From Curtobacterium oceanosedimentum (GTDB lineage: Bacteria; Actinomycetota; Actinomycetes; Actinomycetales; Microbacteriaceae), in NCBI RefSeq assembly GCF_020297365.1, contig NZ_JAIXIG010000006.1, forward strand, positions 62,001 through 126,000: a stretch of DNA of 64,000 bases, written 5' to 3'. A program made the position numbers and the translations under genes. Below are positions 1 to 7,962 of the stretch, one piece after another (the first letter of the stretch is position 1; every line of letters starts with the position of its first letter). The notes under the pieces were generated by a model. The model did not search any database, was not told the origin of the DNA, and saw only the letters and a program-made list of their open reading frames with translations.

Positions 1-290
1 GCACCGTCGAGTTCCAGGCGCGGCCGTGGATCGGCTGGGTCGTGCTCACGCTCGGCTTCGCGGTCGCCGGCTTCGTCGTCGGCGTCGCTCGACGCGGTGC
101 TGCGCGCTGGGACCAGGACCGTGTGCTCGCCCTCGGTCTGGCCGGGGTCGTCGGCGTGACCGTGCTGGTGTGGGTGCTGTTCATCGTGCAGTACGAGTGG
201 GTGTACTGGGCGGTCGCGCACGGCAACCTGCACCCGTTCACCATCGGGGACGTCTCGTCGTCGATCGAGCGTCCGGGGTACCAGCCGTGA
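1..290 (+). CDS. C-terminal part of a membrane protein (5' end outside window)
   Basis: The reading frame is open from base 3 to a TGA at 288-290, so the gene begins upstream of the window. About 95 residues are visible. They hold two strongly hydrophobic segments (GFAVAGFVVGVA and a second around VVGVTVLVWVLFIVQ) followed by a short polar tail. The stop overlaps the GTG of the next gene in a GTGA arrangement, which suggests translational coupling of two membrane proteins. An internal GTG at 42 could be read as a start, but the frame upstream of it also looks coding. The family is not recognised and the function is unknown. Confidence 0.6.
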   Translation, partial: TVEFQARPWIGWVVLTLGFAVAGFVVGVARRGAARWDQDRVLALGLAGVVGVTVLVWVLFIVQYEWVYWAVAHGNLHPFTIGDVSSSIERPGYQP

Positions 291-823
291 GCGCCCCGCG
301 AGGTGCTGGCGTCCCGACCACGGGGGACACCGTGCAGACCGTGCCCGTGATGGCGCCGACCGGTCGACGGCTCCGCCCGCGCGGGTGGGGACTGGCGGTC
401 GTCGGCATCGTCGCCGTCGCGCTGTGGCCGAGCATCACCACGTGGTCGATCTCGGCCGACTACGGCGGGACGGACACCGCCGGCAACTGGATCGACAACG
501 CCGGCAACCGGGTCGCCAGCGCGCCGCCCACCGTGCAGGTCGAGGGGCACACGGCGCCCGTCGCGCTCGCGGTCCTGCTGCTCGTCGTGGTGGTCGGCGT
601 GTTCCTGCCGCCGACGCTCGAACGGCACGGCCAGCGAGCCCTCGGCGACGTCGTCCGGTACGCGGCGTACCTCGCCGTCCCGGTGGTCGTCGTGGTCGGT
701 GTGCTCGTCTACACGGTGTGGCAGGGTCACGTCGTGATGGACCAGGTGCAGCACGAGGTCCTGCGCCCACACGGGTTCCCGTGGGGCGGGGTCTCGGTCA
801 CGACGGGCCACATGACCCGCTGA
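287..823 (+). CDS. hypothetical three-pass membrane protein
   Basis: The start is the GTG at 287 that overlaps the preceding stop (GTGA), giving 178 residues. The same frame is open further upstream, but that stretch is arginine-rich shadow of the previous gene. Three hydrophobic segments are visible: around GLAVVGIVAVALW, APVALAVLLLVVVVGVFL and YLAVPVVVVVGVLVYTV. A polar loop of about 40 residues lies between the first two. Nothing identifies a family. Its coupling to the preceding membrane protein suggests the two act together. It is followed by galK on the opposite strand with only 14 bases between the two stops. Confidence 0.6.
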   Translation: MSAPRGAGVPTTGDTVQTVPVMAPTGRRLRPRGWGLAVVGIVAVALWPSITTWSISADYGGTDTAGNWIDNAGNRVASAPPTVQVEGHTAPVALAVLLLVVVVGVFLPPTLERHGQRALGDVVRYAAYLAVPVVVVVGVLVYTVWQGHVVMDQVQHEVLRPHGFPWGGVSVTTGHMTR

Positions 824-837
824 CCGGTCGCGGGCTG

Positions 838-1977
838 TCAGTCGCGGCGGGCGCCCTGCGCGGCGTGCACCGTGAACACGGTCGGTTCGCGGTACCCGGC
901 GTCGGCGAAGGCGGCGGTGACGGCCGTGGCGATGCCGGCACGGGCCTCCCGGTCGACCAACGCGATCGCCGCGCCGCCGAAGCCGCCGCCGGTCATGCGT
1001 GCACCGACCGCGCCGTGCGCGACGGCCGTCGCGACGGCCAGGTCGAGCTCCGGCACGGAGATCTCGAAGTCGTCGCGCATCGACTCGTGCGAGGCGACGA
1101 GCAGCGAGCCGATCGCCCGCGGACCCTGCTCGCGCAGCGTGCGCACGGTGTCGAGGACGCGCTGGTCCTCGGTCACGATGTGGCGGACACGGCGGAAGGT
1201 CTCGTCGTCCAGGAGCTCCTGGGCGCGGGGCAGGTCGTCGACGCTGACGTCGCGCAGCGCCTCGACCCCGAGGACCTGCGCGCCGCGCTCGCACGACTCG
1301 CGGCGGGCCTTGTACCCGCCGGTTGCGTGGGCGTGCTCGACGCGGGTGTCGATGACCAGGACCTCGAGGCCGTTCGCCTCGAGCGCGAGGTCGACGACCG
1401 CGGTGTCGAGCGTGCGGCAGTCCAGGAACACGACGGCGTCCTGCTCGCCGAGCAGCGACGCGGACTGGTCCATGATCCCCGTGGGCGCACCGACCGCGTG
1501 GTTCTCGGAGTACTGCCCGACCCGAGCCAGCGTCTTGCGGTCGAGTCCGAGCTCCCACAGGTCGTTGAACGCCAGCGCGACGCCGCACTCGATCGCCGCG
1601 CTCGACGACAGGCCTGCGCCGACGGGCACGTCCGAGTCGATGAAGACGTCGAAGCCGGTCATGTCCGACAGGTCGACGCCGGCCTGCTCGCGCAGCGCCC
1701 AGGCGATGCCGAAGACGTACGCCGACCACCCGTCCATGGCGTCCGGTGCCAGGTCGTCGAGGCCGAGCGACACCGGACCGCCGGCCTCGTCGAAGGCGGA
1801 CGCGACCCGGATCACCCGGTCGTCGCGGCGGGCGATCGCCGCGGTCGTGCGCCGATCGATGGCGAACGGCAGCACGTAGCCGTCGTTGTAGTCGGTGTGC
1901 TCACCGATCAGGTTGACGCGGCCGGGCGCGGAGTACCGCACCGTCGGCTCGTACCCGTAGACCTGCTGGAACGTCAT
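838..1977 (-). CDS. galK: galactokinase
   Basis: The 379-residue GHMP-family kinase phosphorylates galactose to galactose 1-phosphate in the Leloir pathway. The galactokinase signature GRVNLIGEHTDYNDG is at about residues 19-33 and the ATP-binding PVGAGLSSSAA at 118-128. The third GHMP motif, GARMTGGGFGG, is near the C-terminus. The length is normal for the family. The ATG overlaps the galT stop by four bases (ATGA), so the two are translationally coupled in the order galT-galK. The frame runs far upstream antisense to nothing meaningful; the start is fixed by the overlap and by MTFQQVYGYEP preceding the conserved N-terminus. Confidence 0.97.
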   Translation of the reverse strand: MTFQQVYGYEPTVRYSAPGRVNLIGEHTDYNDGYVLPFAIDRRTTAAIARRDDRVIRVASAFDEAGGPVSLGLDDLAPDAMDGWSAYVFGIAWALREQAGVDLSDMTGFDVFIDSDVPVGAGLSSSAAIECGVALAFNDLWELGLDRKTLARVGQYSENHAVGAPTGIMDQSASLLGEQDAVVFLDCRTLDTAVVDLALEANGLEVLVIDTRVEHAHATGGYKARRESCERGAQVLGVEALRDVSVDDLPRAQELLDDETFRRVRHIVTEDQRVLDTVRTLREQGPRAIGSLLVASHESMRDDFEISVPELDLAVATAVAHGAVGARMTGGGFGGAAIALVDREARAGIATAVTAAFADAGYREPTVFTVHAAQGARRD

Positions 1978-3071
1978 GCGCGCTCGATCCCTCCTCGGAT
2001 GAACTCGGCGGCCTGCTCGGGCACGAGGTCCCCGATCCAGGCACCCATGGCGGCTTCGCTGCCGGCCAGGAACTTCAACTTGTCCGCCGCACGTCGCGGC
2101 GAGGTGATCTGCAGCATCAGCCGCACGGTGTCCCGGGCGGTGTGCACCGGGGCCTGGTGCCACGCGGCGATGTACGGGGTCGGGTCGCCGTAGAGCGCGT
2201 CGAGCCCGCGGGTGAGCCGCAGGTGCATGTGCGCCAGCTCGTCCTTCTCGGCGTCGGTCAGGCCGGCGAAGTCGGGGACGTGGCGGTGCGGCAGCATGTG
2301 GATCTCGATGGGCCAGCGCGCGGCGAACGGCACGAAGGCCGTGAAGTGCTCGCCCTGCAGCACCACGCGCTCCGAAGCCCGCTCGTTCGCCAGGTGCTGC
2401 TCGAACAGGTCGGGGCCGAACCGCTCGATGCTCGCCAGCAGCCGCTGCGTGCGGGGCGTGATGTACGGGTACGAGTAGATCTGGCCGTGCGGGTGGTGCA
2501 GCGTGACGCCGATCGCCTGGCCGCGGTTCTCGAACGGGAACACCTGCTGGATGCCGGGCATCGCGGAGAGCGCGGCGGTGCGGTCGGCCCAGGCCTCGAC
2601 CACGGTGCGAGCGCGCGACTCGGTGATCGACGCGAACGAGCCCTCGGTCGCGGGGGAGAAGCACACGACCTCGCACCGGCCGACGCTCCGGAGCTGCCGG
2701 TTCAGGCCGACGTCGGACAGGGACGCCAATGACTCGGGGGCGTCGTCGGCCTCGAGCAGGGGGCCGAACGACGGCGACCGGTTCTCGAAGACCGCGACGT
2801 CGTAGGTGCTCGGGATCTCGGACGGGTTCGCCGGGGTCTGCGGCGCGAGCGGGTCCTGGTCGGCCGGCGGCAGGAACGCACGGTTCTGCCGGGATGCCGC
2901 GATCGACACCCACTCGCCGGTCAGCACGTCCTGCCGCATGCGGGCCGTGTCCGGACGCGGGTCGAGCACGCGCTCGTCCACGTTCCGCTCGGCGGGCAGC
3001 GTGCTGTCCGCGTCGTCGAAGTAGAACAGGTCGCGTCCGTCAGCGAGCTTCGTCGAGCGCTTGGTGATCAC
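1974..3071 (-). CDS. galT: galactose-1-phosphate uridylyltransferase
   Basis: The 365-residue enzyme exchanges UMP between UDP-glucose and galactose 1-phosphate. The catalytic histidine-triad motif HPHGQ is at about residues 193-197, with a second metal/nucleotide-binding His-rich stretch (EIHMLPHRHVPD) downstream. The start is GTG (GTG ATC ACC AAG), giving MITKRSTKLADG. galT is first in the galT-galK operon and is divergent from a DeoR-type regulator, with 64 bases between their starts. That gap carries repeated sequence suited to an operator. No galE is seen in the window, so UDP-galactose epimerisation must be encoded elsewhere. Confidence 0.96.
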   Translation of the reverse strand: MITKRSTKLADGRDLFYFDDADSTLPAERNVDERVLDPRPDTARMRQDVLTGEWVSIAASRQNRAFLPPADQDPLAPQTPANPSEIPSTYDVAVFENRSPSFGPLLEADDAPESLASLSDVGLNRQLRSVGRCEVVCFSPATEGSFASITESRARTVVEAWADRTAALSAMPGIQQVFPFENRGQAIGVTLHHPHGQIYSYPYITPRTQRLLASIERFGPDLFEQHLANERASERVVLQGEHFTAFVPFAARWPIEIHMLPHRHVPDFAGLTDAEKDELAHMHLRLTRGLDALYGDPTPYIAAWHQAPVHTARDTVRLMLQITSPRRAADKLKFLAGSEAAMGAWIGDLVPEQAAEFIRGGIERA

Positions 3072-3093
3072 CGGCCCAGCCTAGCGCGCATCC

Positions 3094-3127
3094 GAAGCGT
3101 TGCGAAAGACATCGGAAGCGGGCGAAA
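3094..3127. promoter_or_regulatory. direct-repeat operator candidate between galT and the DeoR gene
   Basis: The 64-base divergent gap contains two near-identical units. GAAGCGttGCGAAA is at 3094-3107 and GAAGCGgGCGAAA at 3115-3127, with starts 21 bases apart, about two helical turns. DeoR-family repressors often bind repeated GAAA/TTTC-type elements, so this is the likely site controlling both galTK and deoR-galM. The repeats are seen directly; their role is inferred. Confidence 0.5.
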
Positions 3128-3135
3128 CTGGGGGC

Positions 3136-3981
3136 ATGAGCGACGACGACCTCTCCTTCCTCGCCGGCGCGCTGCCCGCGCCGCTGCGCCAGGACCGCAT
3201 CGTCTCGATCGTCGACGGCGCACCGGGTCTGGTCCGGACCGCCGCGTTGGCCGCGTCGCTCGGCACCAGCGAGGTGACGGTCCGCCAGGACCTCGCCGTC
3301 CTCGACCAGGAGGCGCGGATCCGCCGGGTGCGCGGCGGTGCGGTCCGCCTCGGGGTCGCGTCGACCGAGCGGCCGTTCGAGGAGACCGCCGTCGAGCACC
3401 AGGTGGCGAAGGCGGCCATCGGACGGGCGGCCGCGGAGCTCGTGCGTCCCGGGCAGTGCGTCGTGCTCGACGTCGGCACGACCCCCGCGGCCGTCGCCGA
3501 GGCCCTGGTGGCCCGGACGGAGCTGACCGGGGTGACCGTGGTCACGAACTCGCTCACCACGGCCCTCGCGCTCGAACGAGCCGTCCCGCGCTTCACCGTC
3601 ATCGTCACCGGCGGGACGCTCCGGCCCCTGCAACACTCGCTCGTCGCCCCCTTCAACGGGGCCGTCCTGCCGATGATCGCCGCCGACGTCGTGTTCCTCG
3701 GCGGGACCGGACTCGACGTCGACCACGGCCTGACCAACGTCAACCTGCCCGAGACCGAGGCGAAACGGATGCTCGCCGCCGTGGCTCGGCGTACGGTCGT
3801 GGTCGCGGACGGGTCGAAGTTCGGCCGGGCCCACATCGGGGTCGTCCGCGCGCTCGAGGACATCGACGTCGTCGTCACCGCCGGGACGACGGCGGACGAG
3901 GTGGGCCCGATCCGGGCCGCCGGGGTCCAGGTCGTCGTCGCGGACGGGTCGGACACAGTCGGAAGGGACCAGACACCATGA
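3136..3981 (+). CDS. DeoR/GlpR-family transcriptional regulator of galactose genes
   Basis: The 281-residue protein has an N-terminal DeoR winged helix-turn-helix of about residues 15-70. It includes RQDRIVSIV and SLGTSEVTVRQDLAVLDQ followed by RRVRGGAV. A C-terminal sugar-phosphate sensor (DeoRC) domain carries VLDVGTTPAAVAEAL, VVTNSLTTA and VFLGGTGLDVDHGLTN. The ATG at 3136 is chosen because an upstream in-frame ATG at 3100 would add 12 residues before a typical DeoR N-terminus. Its stop overlaps the start of the epimerase gene (ATGA). Position and orientation suggest it represses the galactose genes and itself and is released by a sugar phosphate. The inducer is inferred, not visible. Confidence 0.88.
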   Translation: MSDDDLSFLAGALPAPLRQDRIVSIVDGAPGLVRTAALAASLGTSEVTVRQDLAVLDQEARIRRVRGGAVRLGVASTERPFEETAVEHQVAKAAIGRAAAELVRPGQCVVLDVGTTPAAVAEALVARTELTGVTVVTNSLTTALALERAVPRFTVIVTGGTLRPLQHSLVAPFNGAVLPMIAADVVFLGGTGLDVDHGLTNVNLPETEAKRMLAAVARRTVVVADGSKFGRAHIGVVRALEDIDVVVTAGTTADEVGPIRAAGVQVVVADGSDTVGRDQTP

Positions 3982-4910
3982 CCGCAGCACCCACGGGTGG
4001 CCAGTACCGCCTCCACCACGCCGGACCGGACGGCGTCGTCGAGGCCGTGATCACCGAGGTCGCCGCCGGCATCCGCGAACTCCGCGTCGCCGGCTTCGAC
4101 ATCACCGAGCCGTTCCCGGTGACCGAGCAGCCGCCCGGGGCGAACGGGATCGTCCTGGTGCCGTGGCCGAACCGGGTCGCCGGTGGGGTGTGGGAGCTCG
4201 ACGGCGCGCGCCAGCAGCTCGACGTCTCCGAGCCGAAGTACGGCAACGCCTCGCACGGCCTGCTCCGCTTCGCCCCGTACCGCGTGGTGTCGCAGACCGA
4301 GACCGCCGTGCAGCAGGAGGCCACGATCCACCCGCAGCACGGCTGGCCGTTCACGCTCGAGACCCGCGTGCTCCACGAGCTCGTCGACGACGGCATCCGG
4401 GTCACGCACGAGATCACGAACCGCTCCGGCGTCCGCGCGCCCGTCGCCGTCGGGGCCCACCCGTACCTGCGCGCCGGTGACACCCCCGCCGAGGACCTCG
4501 TGGTCACGCTCGACGCCGACACCGCCTTCACCGTGGACGAGCAGAAGGTGCCGAACGGGACGGTGCCGGTCGAGGGCACGCCGTACGACCTGCGCCAGGG
4601 GGTCCGGGCCGGCGATGCCGATCTGGACACCGCGTACAAGGACATCACCCCGGACACCGACGGGGTCCGCCGCACCACGATGCACGGGCCGGAGGGCGAC
4701 GGCGTCGAGCTGTGGCAGGACGCCTCGTTCCCCTACGTGCAGGTGTTCACCTCGCGCGAGTACCCGCGGGGCGACGGGAAGGGCCTGGCCGTCGCGGTCG
4801 AACCGATGACGGCGCCCGCGAACGCGCTGAACTCCGGCGAGGGCCTGCGCTGGCTCGAGCCCGACGAGACCTGGACCGGGTCGTGGGGGATCCGACGCGT
4901 CTGGTCCTGA
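3978..4910 (+). CDS. aldose 1-epimerase family protein (GalM-like)
   Basis: The 310-residue mutarotase-fold protein is expected to interconvert alpha- and beta-anomers of galactose or a related aldose before phosphorylation. Family landmarks are visible: LVPWPNRVAGG, an active-site histidine in NASHGLLR, a second histidine in VGAHPYLR, and the catalytic glutamate in VAVEPMTAP. The ATG overlaps the stop of the DeoR gene by four bases, placing both in one transcript. It belongs to the actinobacterial GalM-like branch and the exact sugar is unproven. A long perfect hairpin follows 23 bases after the stop. Confidence 0.9.
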   Translation: MTAAPTGGQYRLHHAGPDGVVEAVITEVAAGIRELRVAGFDITEPFPVTEQPPGANGIVLVPWPNRVAGGVWELDGARQQLDVSEPKYGNASHGLLRFAPYRVVSQTETAVQQEATIHPQHGWPFTLETRVLHELVDDGIRVTHEITNRSGVRAPVAVGAHPYLRAGDTPAEDLVVTLDADTAFTVDEQKVPNGTVPVEGTPYDLRQGVRAGDADLDTAYKDITPDTDGVRRTTMHGPEGDGVELWQDASFPYVQVFTSREYPRGDGKGLAVAVEPMTAPANALNSGEGLRWLEPDETWTGSWGIRRVWS

Positions 4911-4933
4911 GGACTCCGGGCGGCACCACCGCT

Positions 4934-4981
4934 GACGCGAGGAAGGCCCCGCCGGGTGTCCGGTGGGGCCTTCCTCGCGTC
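4934..4981. terminator. long perfect hairpin, bidirectional terminator
   Basis: A 17-base stem starting GACGCGAGGAAGGCCCC and ending with its exact complement encloses a short GC-rich loop. It sits between two convergent genes, the GalM-like gene (+) and the small gene ending at 5002 (-), so it can serve both. Confidence 0.85.
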
Positions 4982-5001
4982 GGTCCGGGACGCCGGGCGC
5001 G

Positions 5002-5322
5002 TCAGCCGCGGCGCATGCGGAGCGCCTCGACCGCGAGGGACTCCGTCGCGTACCGGCCGACCTCGTGCGCCCATGCCGGGTCGTCACCGCGCAGGGCGAC
5101 GAAGTCCTCACGCTGGCGGCAGACGTACCCGAGCACCGCGGTGGCCGTCGCGACCTCGATGAAGTCCGTGCGGATGTGCCGCGTCGTGACCTTCGCGCCA
5201 CGGCGGAGCGTGTCGAGCAGCAGCTCGTTGCTCATCGTCGTGCCGGTCGCTGCTGCGAGCTCGACGATGCGGCGCGCGTCACCGGTGGTGCTGGTCTGCG
5301 TGGCTTCGATGGGCTCGATCAC
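5002..5322 (-). CDS. small conserved-looking hypothetical protein
   Basis: The 106-residue protein starts at a GTG giving VIEPIEATQTSTTGDARR. The frame extends 28 codons further upstream, but that part is rich in Pro/Arg/His and does not look coding. The sequence is mainly helical (ARRIVELAAATGTTMSNELLLDTLRRG) with no signal peptide or membrane segment. It contains GYVCRQREDFVALRGDDPAW, and no family is recognised. It ends at the shared hairpin downstream of the GalM-like gene. The start codon is uncertain. Confidence 0.5.
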   Translation of the reverse strand: MIEPIEATQTSTTGDARRIVELAAATGTTMSNELLLDTLRRGAKVTTRHIRTDFIEVATATAVLGYVCRQREDFVALRGDDPAWAHEVGRYATESLAVEALRMRRG

Positions 5323-5498
5323 GGTGTACCCCGTTCGTTCGTGGTGGTGCGGTGCTGCAGGATCCGGTGATCGGATCCGGGGACGACGATATCGGCGCTG
5401 GCCCAACAGTCCGCTGTGTGCAGGCCAGTGTGCGCAGGGGACCTGCCATGAGGGCCCTGGGGAGAGCGTGTACCCCGTTCAGGAACGAGTCGTGTGCG

Positions 5499-6332
5499 TC
5501 ACGCGCACCGAGCGCCGTCGGCCGACCCGGCGAGGGCGTCCAGCGACTCACCCACACGGTCAGCCAGGTACTGGTAGCCGGCGTCGTTCGGGTGGCCGCC
5601 GTCGATCGCCGAGTAGGCCGGGCTGTTCTCCGGCGTGAACCACCGGCCGGCCAGGGCGTCGATGTACGGCACGCCCTCGGCCGCGGCTCCGGCGGCGACC
5701 GAGGCGGACAGTCCGACGGTCGACTCCGCCCACGGCTGCGGGGCGGACGGGCCGAGTGCGACCACCACGGCGTCCGGCCAGGTCTGCTGAGCCGTGCGGA
5801 GTGTCCGCTCGACGGTGGCCTGCAGGGTGTCCGCGTCGACGAGCCAGTCGTTCTGGCTGCCCTGCACGATGACGAGCTGCGGGTCGAACGGCGCGTGGCG
5901 TTCGAGCCGGGGGCCGTACGTGTAGTGGGACGAGCCCGTCCGCCCGGTGTCGACGTAGCCGGTGCCGGAGTACCCGTCGATCTTGGCGTCCCAGTCGCGG
6001 TCGGCGGCGAGGTCCTGCGCCCAACCCTGGGTACCGCTCGTCGAACCGCGGCCCGCCGTGTAGGAGTCCCCGACGATGAGGACCCGGGAGCCGGGAGCGA
6101 TCGCTGCCGCGACCTGTTCGCCGGAGACGCCGGCGCTGGTCACGGATGCGGCCGTCGACGAGGAGACCGGCTGGCAGGCGCTCGACACCGTGGGGAGGAT
6201 GAGCAGGAGGCCCGTCACGCCGAGGGTCATCGCGCCGAGGGCGAGCCCCGGGACGAGGCGGCGGTGGCGTCGGCGCGTCGTCGCCGGGCCGGTGGGGGTG
6301 CCCGGCCGCGCGCGCTGCGATCGTCGGCCCAT
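5499..6332 (-). CDS. secreted or membrane-anchored SGNH/GDSL-type hydrolase
   Basis: The 277-residue protein begins with an arginine-rich stretch and a hydrophobic segment (GLALGAMTLGVTGLLLIL, about residues 29-46), consistent with export or anchoring. The SGNH blocks are in order: VLIVGDSYTAG (block I, nucleophile Ser), a Gly in YSGTGYVD, QGSQND (block III Asn), and DGGHPNDAGYQYLAD (block V Asp-x-x-His). This predicts an esterase, lipase or acetyl-xylan/peptidoglycan deacetylase-like activity outside the membrane. A second SGNH protein lies 270 bases upstream, inside the tRNA-bounded element, but the two share only motifs. The substrate is unknown. Confidence 0.8.
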   Translation of the reverse strand: MGRRSQRARPGTPTGPATTRRRHRRLVPGLALGAMTLGVTGLLLILPTVSSACQPVSSSTAASVTSAGVSGEQVAAAIAPGSRVLIVGDSYTAGRGSTSGTQGWAQDLAADRDWDAKIDGYSGTGYVDTGRTGSSHYTYGPRLERHAPFDPQLVIVQGSQNDWLVDADTLQATVERTLRTAQQTWPDAVVVALGPSAPQPWAESTVGLSASVAAGAAAEGVPYIDALAGRWFTPENSPAYSAIDGGHPNDAGYQYLADRVGESLDALAGSADGARCA

Positions 6333-6372
6333 CCGTCAGATTCTAGACAACAGCGTGACGAGAGGCTGGGAG

Positions 6373-6395
6373 GTGGGCCCCGTGGGGCTCGAACC
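6373..6395. repeat. distal attachment-site copy (duplicated tRNA-Lys 3' end)
   Basis: These 23 bases are identical to 7963-7985. They begin GTGGGCCCC and end CTCGAACC on the plus strand; the sequences diverge immediately on both sides. It lacks the anticodon and D arms, so it is not a tRNA gene. Confidence 0.75.
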
Positions 6396-6428
6396 TGACG
6401 CGGATGGACATCGCTGTCTGACGACGCG

Positions 6429-6596
6429 CTACTGCTCGCGGTTGAACTCGGTGGCGAAGCGGCGAGCGATCTCGTCCAGCGAGGAAGCTTCCGCTTCGCC
6501 GCCGATGCCGAGAGCGAGCACTGATCGGTCTTGCTCACGCACGTACTCACCGATCAGCTCGAGCAACGCCTTCGCGGTGCGCTCGTTCATGGTCAT
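6429..6596 (-). CDS. 55-residue hypothetical protein coupled to an SGNH hydrolase gene
   Basis: Translation from the ATG at 6596 gives a short helical acidic protein: MTMNERTAKALLELIGEYV, then a middle containing REQDRSVLALGIGGEAEASS and a tail LDEIARRFATEFNREQ. The start shares its A with the stop of the upstream hydrolase gene (TGATG), strong evidence for translational coupling and for the frame being real. A second ATG two codons in is possible. No family is recognised. It lies inside the tRNA-bounded element. Confidence 0.6.
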   Translation of the reverse strand: MTMNERTAKALLELIGEYVREQDRSVLALGIGGEAEASSLDEIARRFATEFNREQ

Positions 6597-7303
6597 CAAC
6601 GCGCCTCGACGATCGCGTCGTGCAGCGCCTCCCCGAGGGCCTTCGCGCCCCTGGGGGCAGGGTGGATGCCGTCGGCGGTATAGCCGTCCTTGTAGCGGTC
6701 GTCTGACCGGAGGGCGGCTGCGGCATCGACAAAGATCCAGCCCTTGTCGGTGGCGAGGTTGCGCAGCTGGTCGTTGTAATCGACGGGCAGGTCGATGTCG
6801 GAGTCGCGGGGCGGGATCGAGGACACTATCACCTTGCTGATGCCGGCCTTCTTCACAATGCGCTGCAGGTTCGCGGCGGTCTCATCGAAGGGCACGGCCA
6901 GGCCCGTGTCATTAGTGCCGGCCAGGACCACGAGCACGTCTGCGTCGTACTTCTTGACGTTGGTGTCCATCGCCTCAGTGGTGGCTCCACCTTCAGCCCA
7001 GCCGCCGACGAGGTCGGCACCGTCGCCGTCGGCGTAGAACGCCCAGGACCCATCCCCTGCGACGCCGGTATCCAGGCTGGGGCTGTTCGCAGCGGTGACG
7101 CTGTCGCCGACGACGGCGAACCCCACCACCTCCTCGTCGTCGCTCGCGAAAGTCGGGATCGGTCCGGGCACGGAGCCGGCAGCGGGTTTCGACGCGTTGA
7201 CCTGCTGGAGGGCGAGGATGACGAGCGTGACGGCCATGATCGCGACGAGCACAATGATGATCGCCTTGTAGCTGCGCTCGAACCAGCTGATGAAGCTCCC
7301 CAT
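6596..7303 (-). CDS. membrane-anchored SGNH/GDSL-type hydrolase
   Basis: The 235-residue protein has an N-terminal membrane anchor (AIIIVLVAIMAVTLVILAL, about residues 14-32) and then an extracytoplasmic SGNH domain. Motifs in order are FAVVGDSVTAANS (nucleophile Ser), GGATTEAMD, VVLAGTNDTG (block III Asn) and YTADGIHPAPRGAKAL (block V Asp/His). It therefore resembles lysophospholipase or acetylhydrolase-like enzymes. It is the main intact gene of the element flanked by the duplicated tRNA-Lys end and is coupled to a 55-residue gene downstream. SGNH esterases are found in actinobacterial prophages as well as in chromosomes, so a phage origin is possible but not shown. Confidence 0.8.
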   Translation of the reverse strand: MGSFISWFERSYKAIIIVLVAIMAVTLVILALQQVNASKPAAGSVPGPIPTFASDDEEVVGFAVVGDSVTAANSPSLDTGVAGDGSWAFYADGDGADLVGGWAEGGATTEAMDTNVKKYDADVLVVLAGTNDTGLAVPFDETAANLQRIVKKAGISKVIVSSIPPRDSDIDLPVDYNDQLRNLATDKGWIFVDAAAALRSDDRYKDGYTADGIHPAPRGAKALGEALHDAIVEAR

Positions 7304-7405
7304 GCGTCCAATCCTAAGTTGAGTGTTACTTGGGCTTCGCCCCCAGTCCGGGATGCGTCAGGCCCCCTCGGGTTCATTCGAGAGTTCGAGGGGATCTTTC
7401 GTCGT

Positions 7406-7600
7406 CTACGCCCCGCGCTCGATGTTTCGGAGCAGGCGGGTGGAGACGATCGCGACGGCAGCCAGCTGGTAGAGACCGCAGCCGAACACAACCTGAGCCC
7501 ACGGGTTGTTGACCGTTTCGTCACTGCAGACGGCAACGGCGCAGATGATGTCAAACCCGGGCGCGGAGGTCCTGCGCCTGCCAACCCTCGGGCACCGACA
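7406..7600 (-). pseudogene. remnant encoding a membrane peptide (no start codon)
   Basis: On the minus strand this frame is open between a TGA and a TAG and ends with a hydrophobic peptide: FDIICAVAVCSDETVNNPWA, then QVVFGCGLYQLAAVAIV and STRLLRNIERGA. The amphipathic ending and membrane-like segment look like the C-terminus of a real small membrane protein. No ATG, GTG or TTG occurs in the open part. It overlaps the end of the frameshifted gene at 7551-7852 in another frame and is best read as decay inside the element. Confidence 0.35.
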
Positions 7601-7852
7601 TCAGGGACGACTGGCGCGCGGCCTCGTAGTTCGGGCCGATGGCCTCGTGCGGTCGGGCGGCGAGCGAGCCAGCGACGCCGCGGATCGTCGCCTCGCCGGT
7701 GGCCTTGCTCGTGACGGTTGTCCCCTGCAGCAGCTCGAAGCCGCGAGGTCGAGCTCACCGATCGCGGTAGCGCGGGCCTCGCCGGCAGAGGTGCCGCTCG
7801 CCTCCGCTTCGCTGGTCTCGGTCGTGCGGATGGTCCCACGCACAGTCGTCAC
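7551..7852 (-). pseudogene. frameshifted hypothetical gene inside the tRNA-Lys element
   Basis: From the GTG at 7852 the frame gives MTTVRGTIRTTETSEAEAS and continues to GEARATAIGELDLA, after which it turns into arginine/serine-rich nonsense. In another frame at about 7740 the natural-looking sequence resumes as FELLQGTTVTSKATGEATIR, followed by GVAGSLAARPHEAIGPNYEA and a C-terminus SVPEGWQAQDLRARV. One indel would join the two into a protein of about 100 residues. The family is not recognised. It could instead be a sequencing error, but the neighbouring remnant supports decay. Confidence 0.45.
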
Positions 7853-7962
7853 ACCCAGTATCGACGGTGCGAGGCGGCAGCTGCCCCTCGTCTGCCCCTC
7901 GGCCCGAGTTATCGACAGAACCTCCGGCAGGTCTGCACAAGACCTGACCGGCGATTTGCTCT

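Noticed and set aside
3081..5201. 706-codon minus-strand frame across the DeoR and GalM-like genes
   Set aside because: Antisense to two confident genes with correct overlaps and motifs.
6373..6395. Second tRNA-Lys gene
   Set aside because: Only the 3' acceptor/T-arm part is present; it is an attachment-site duplicate.
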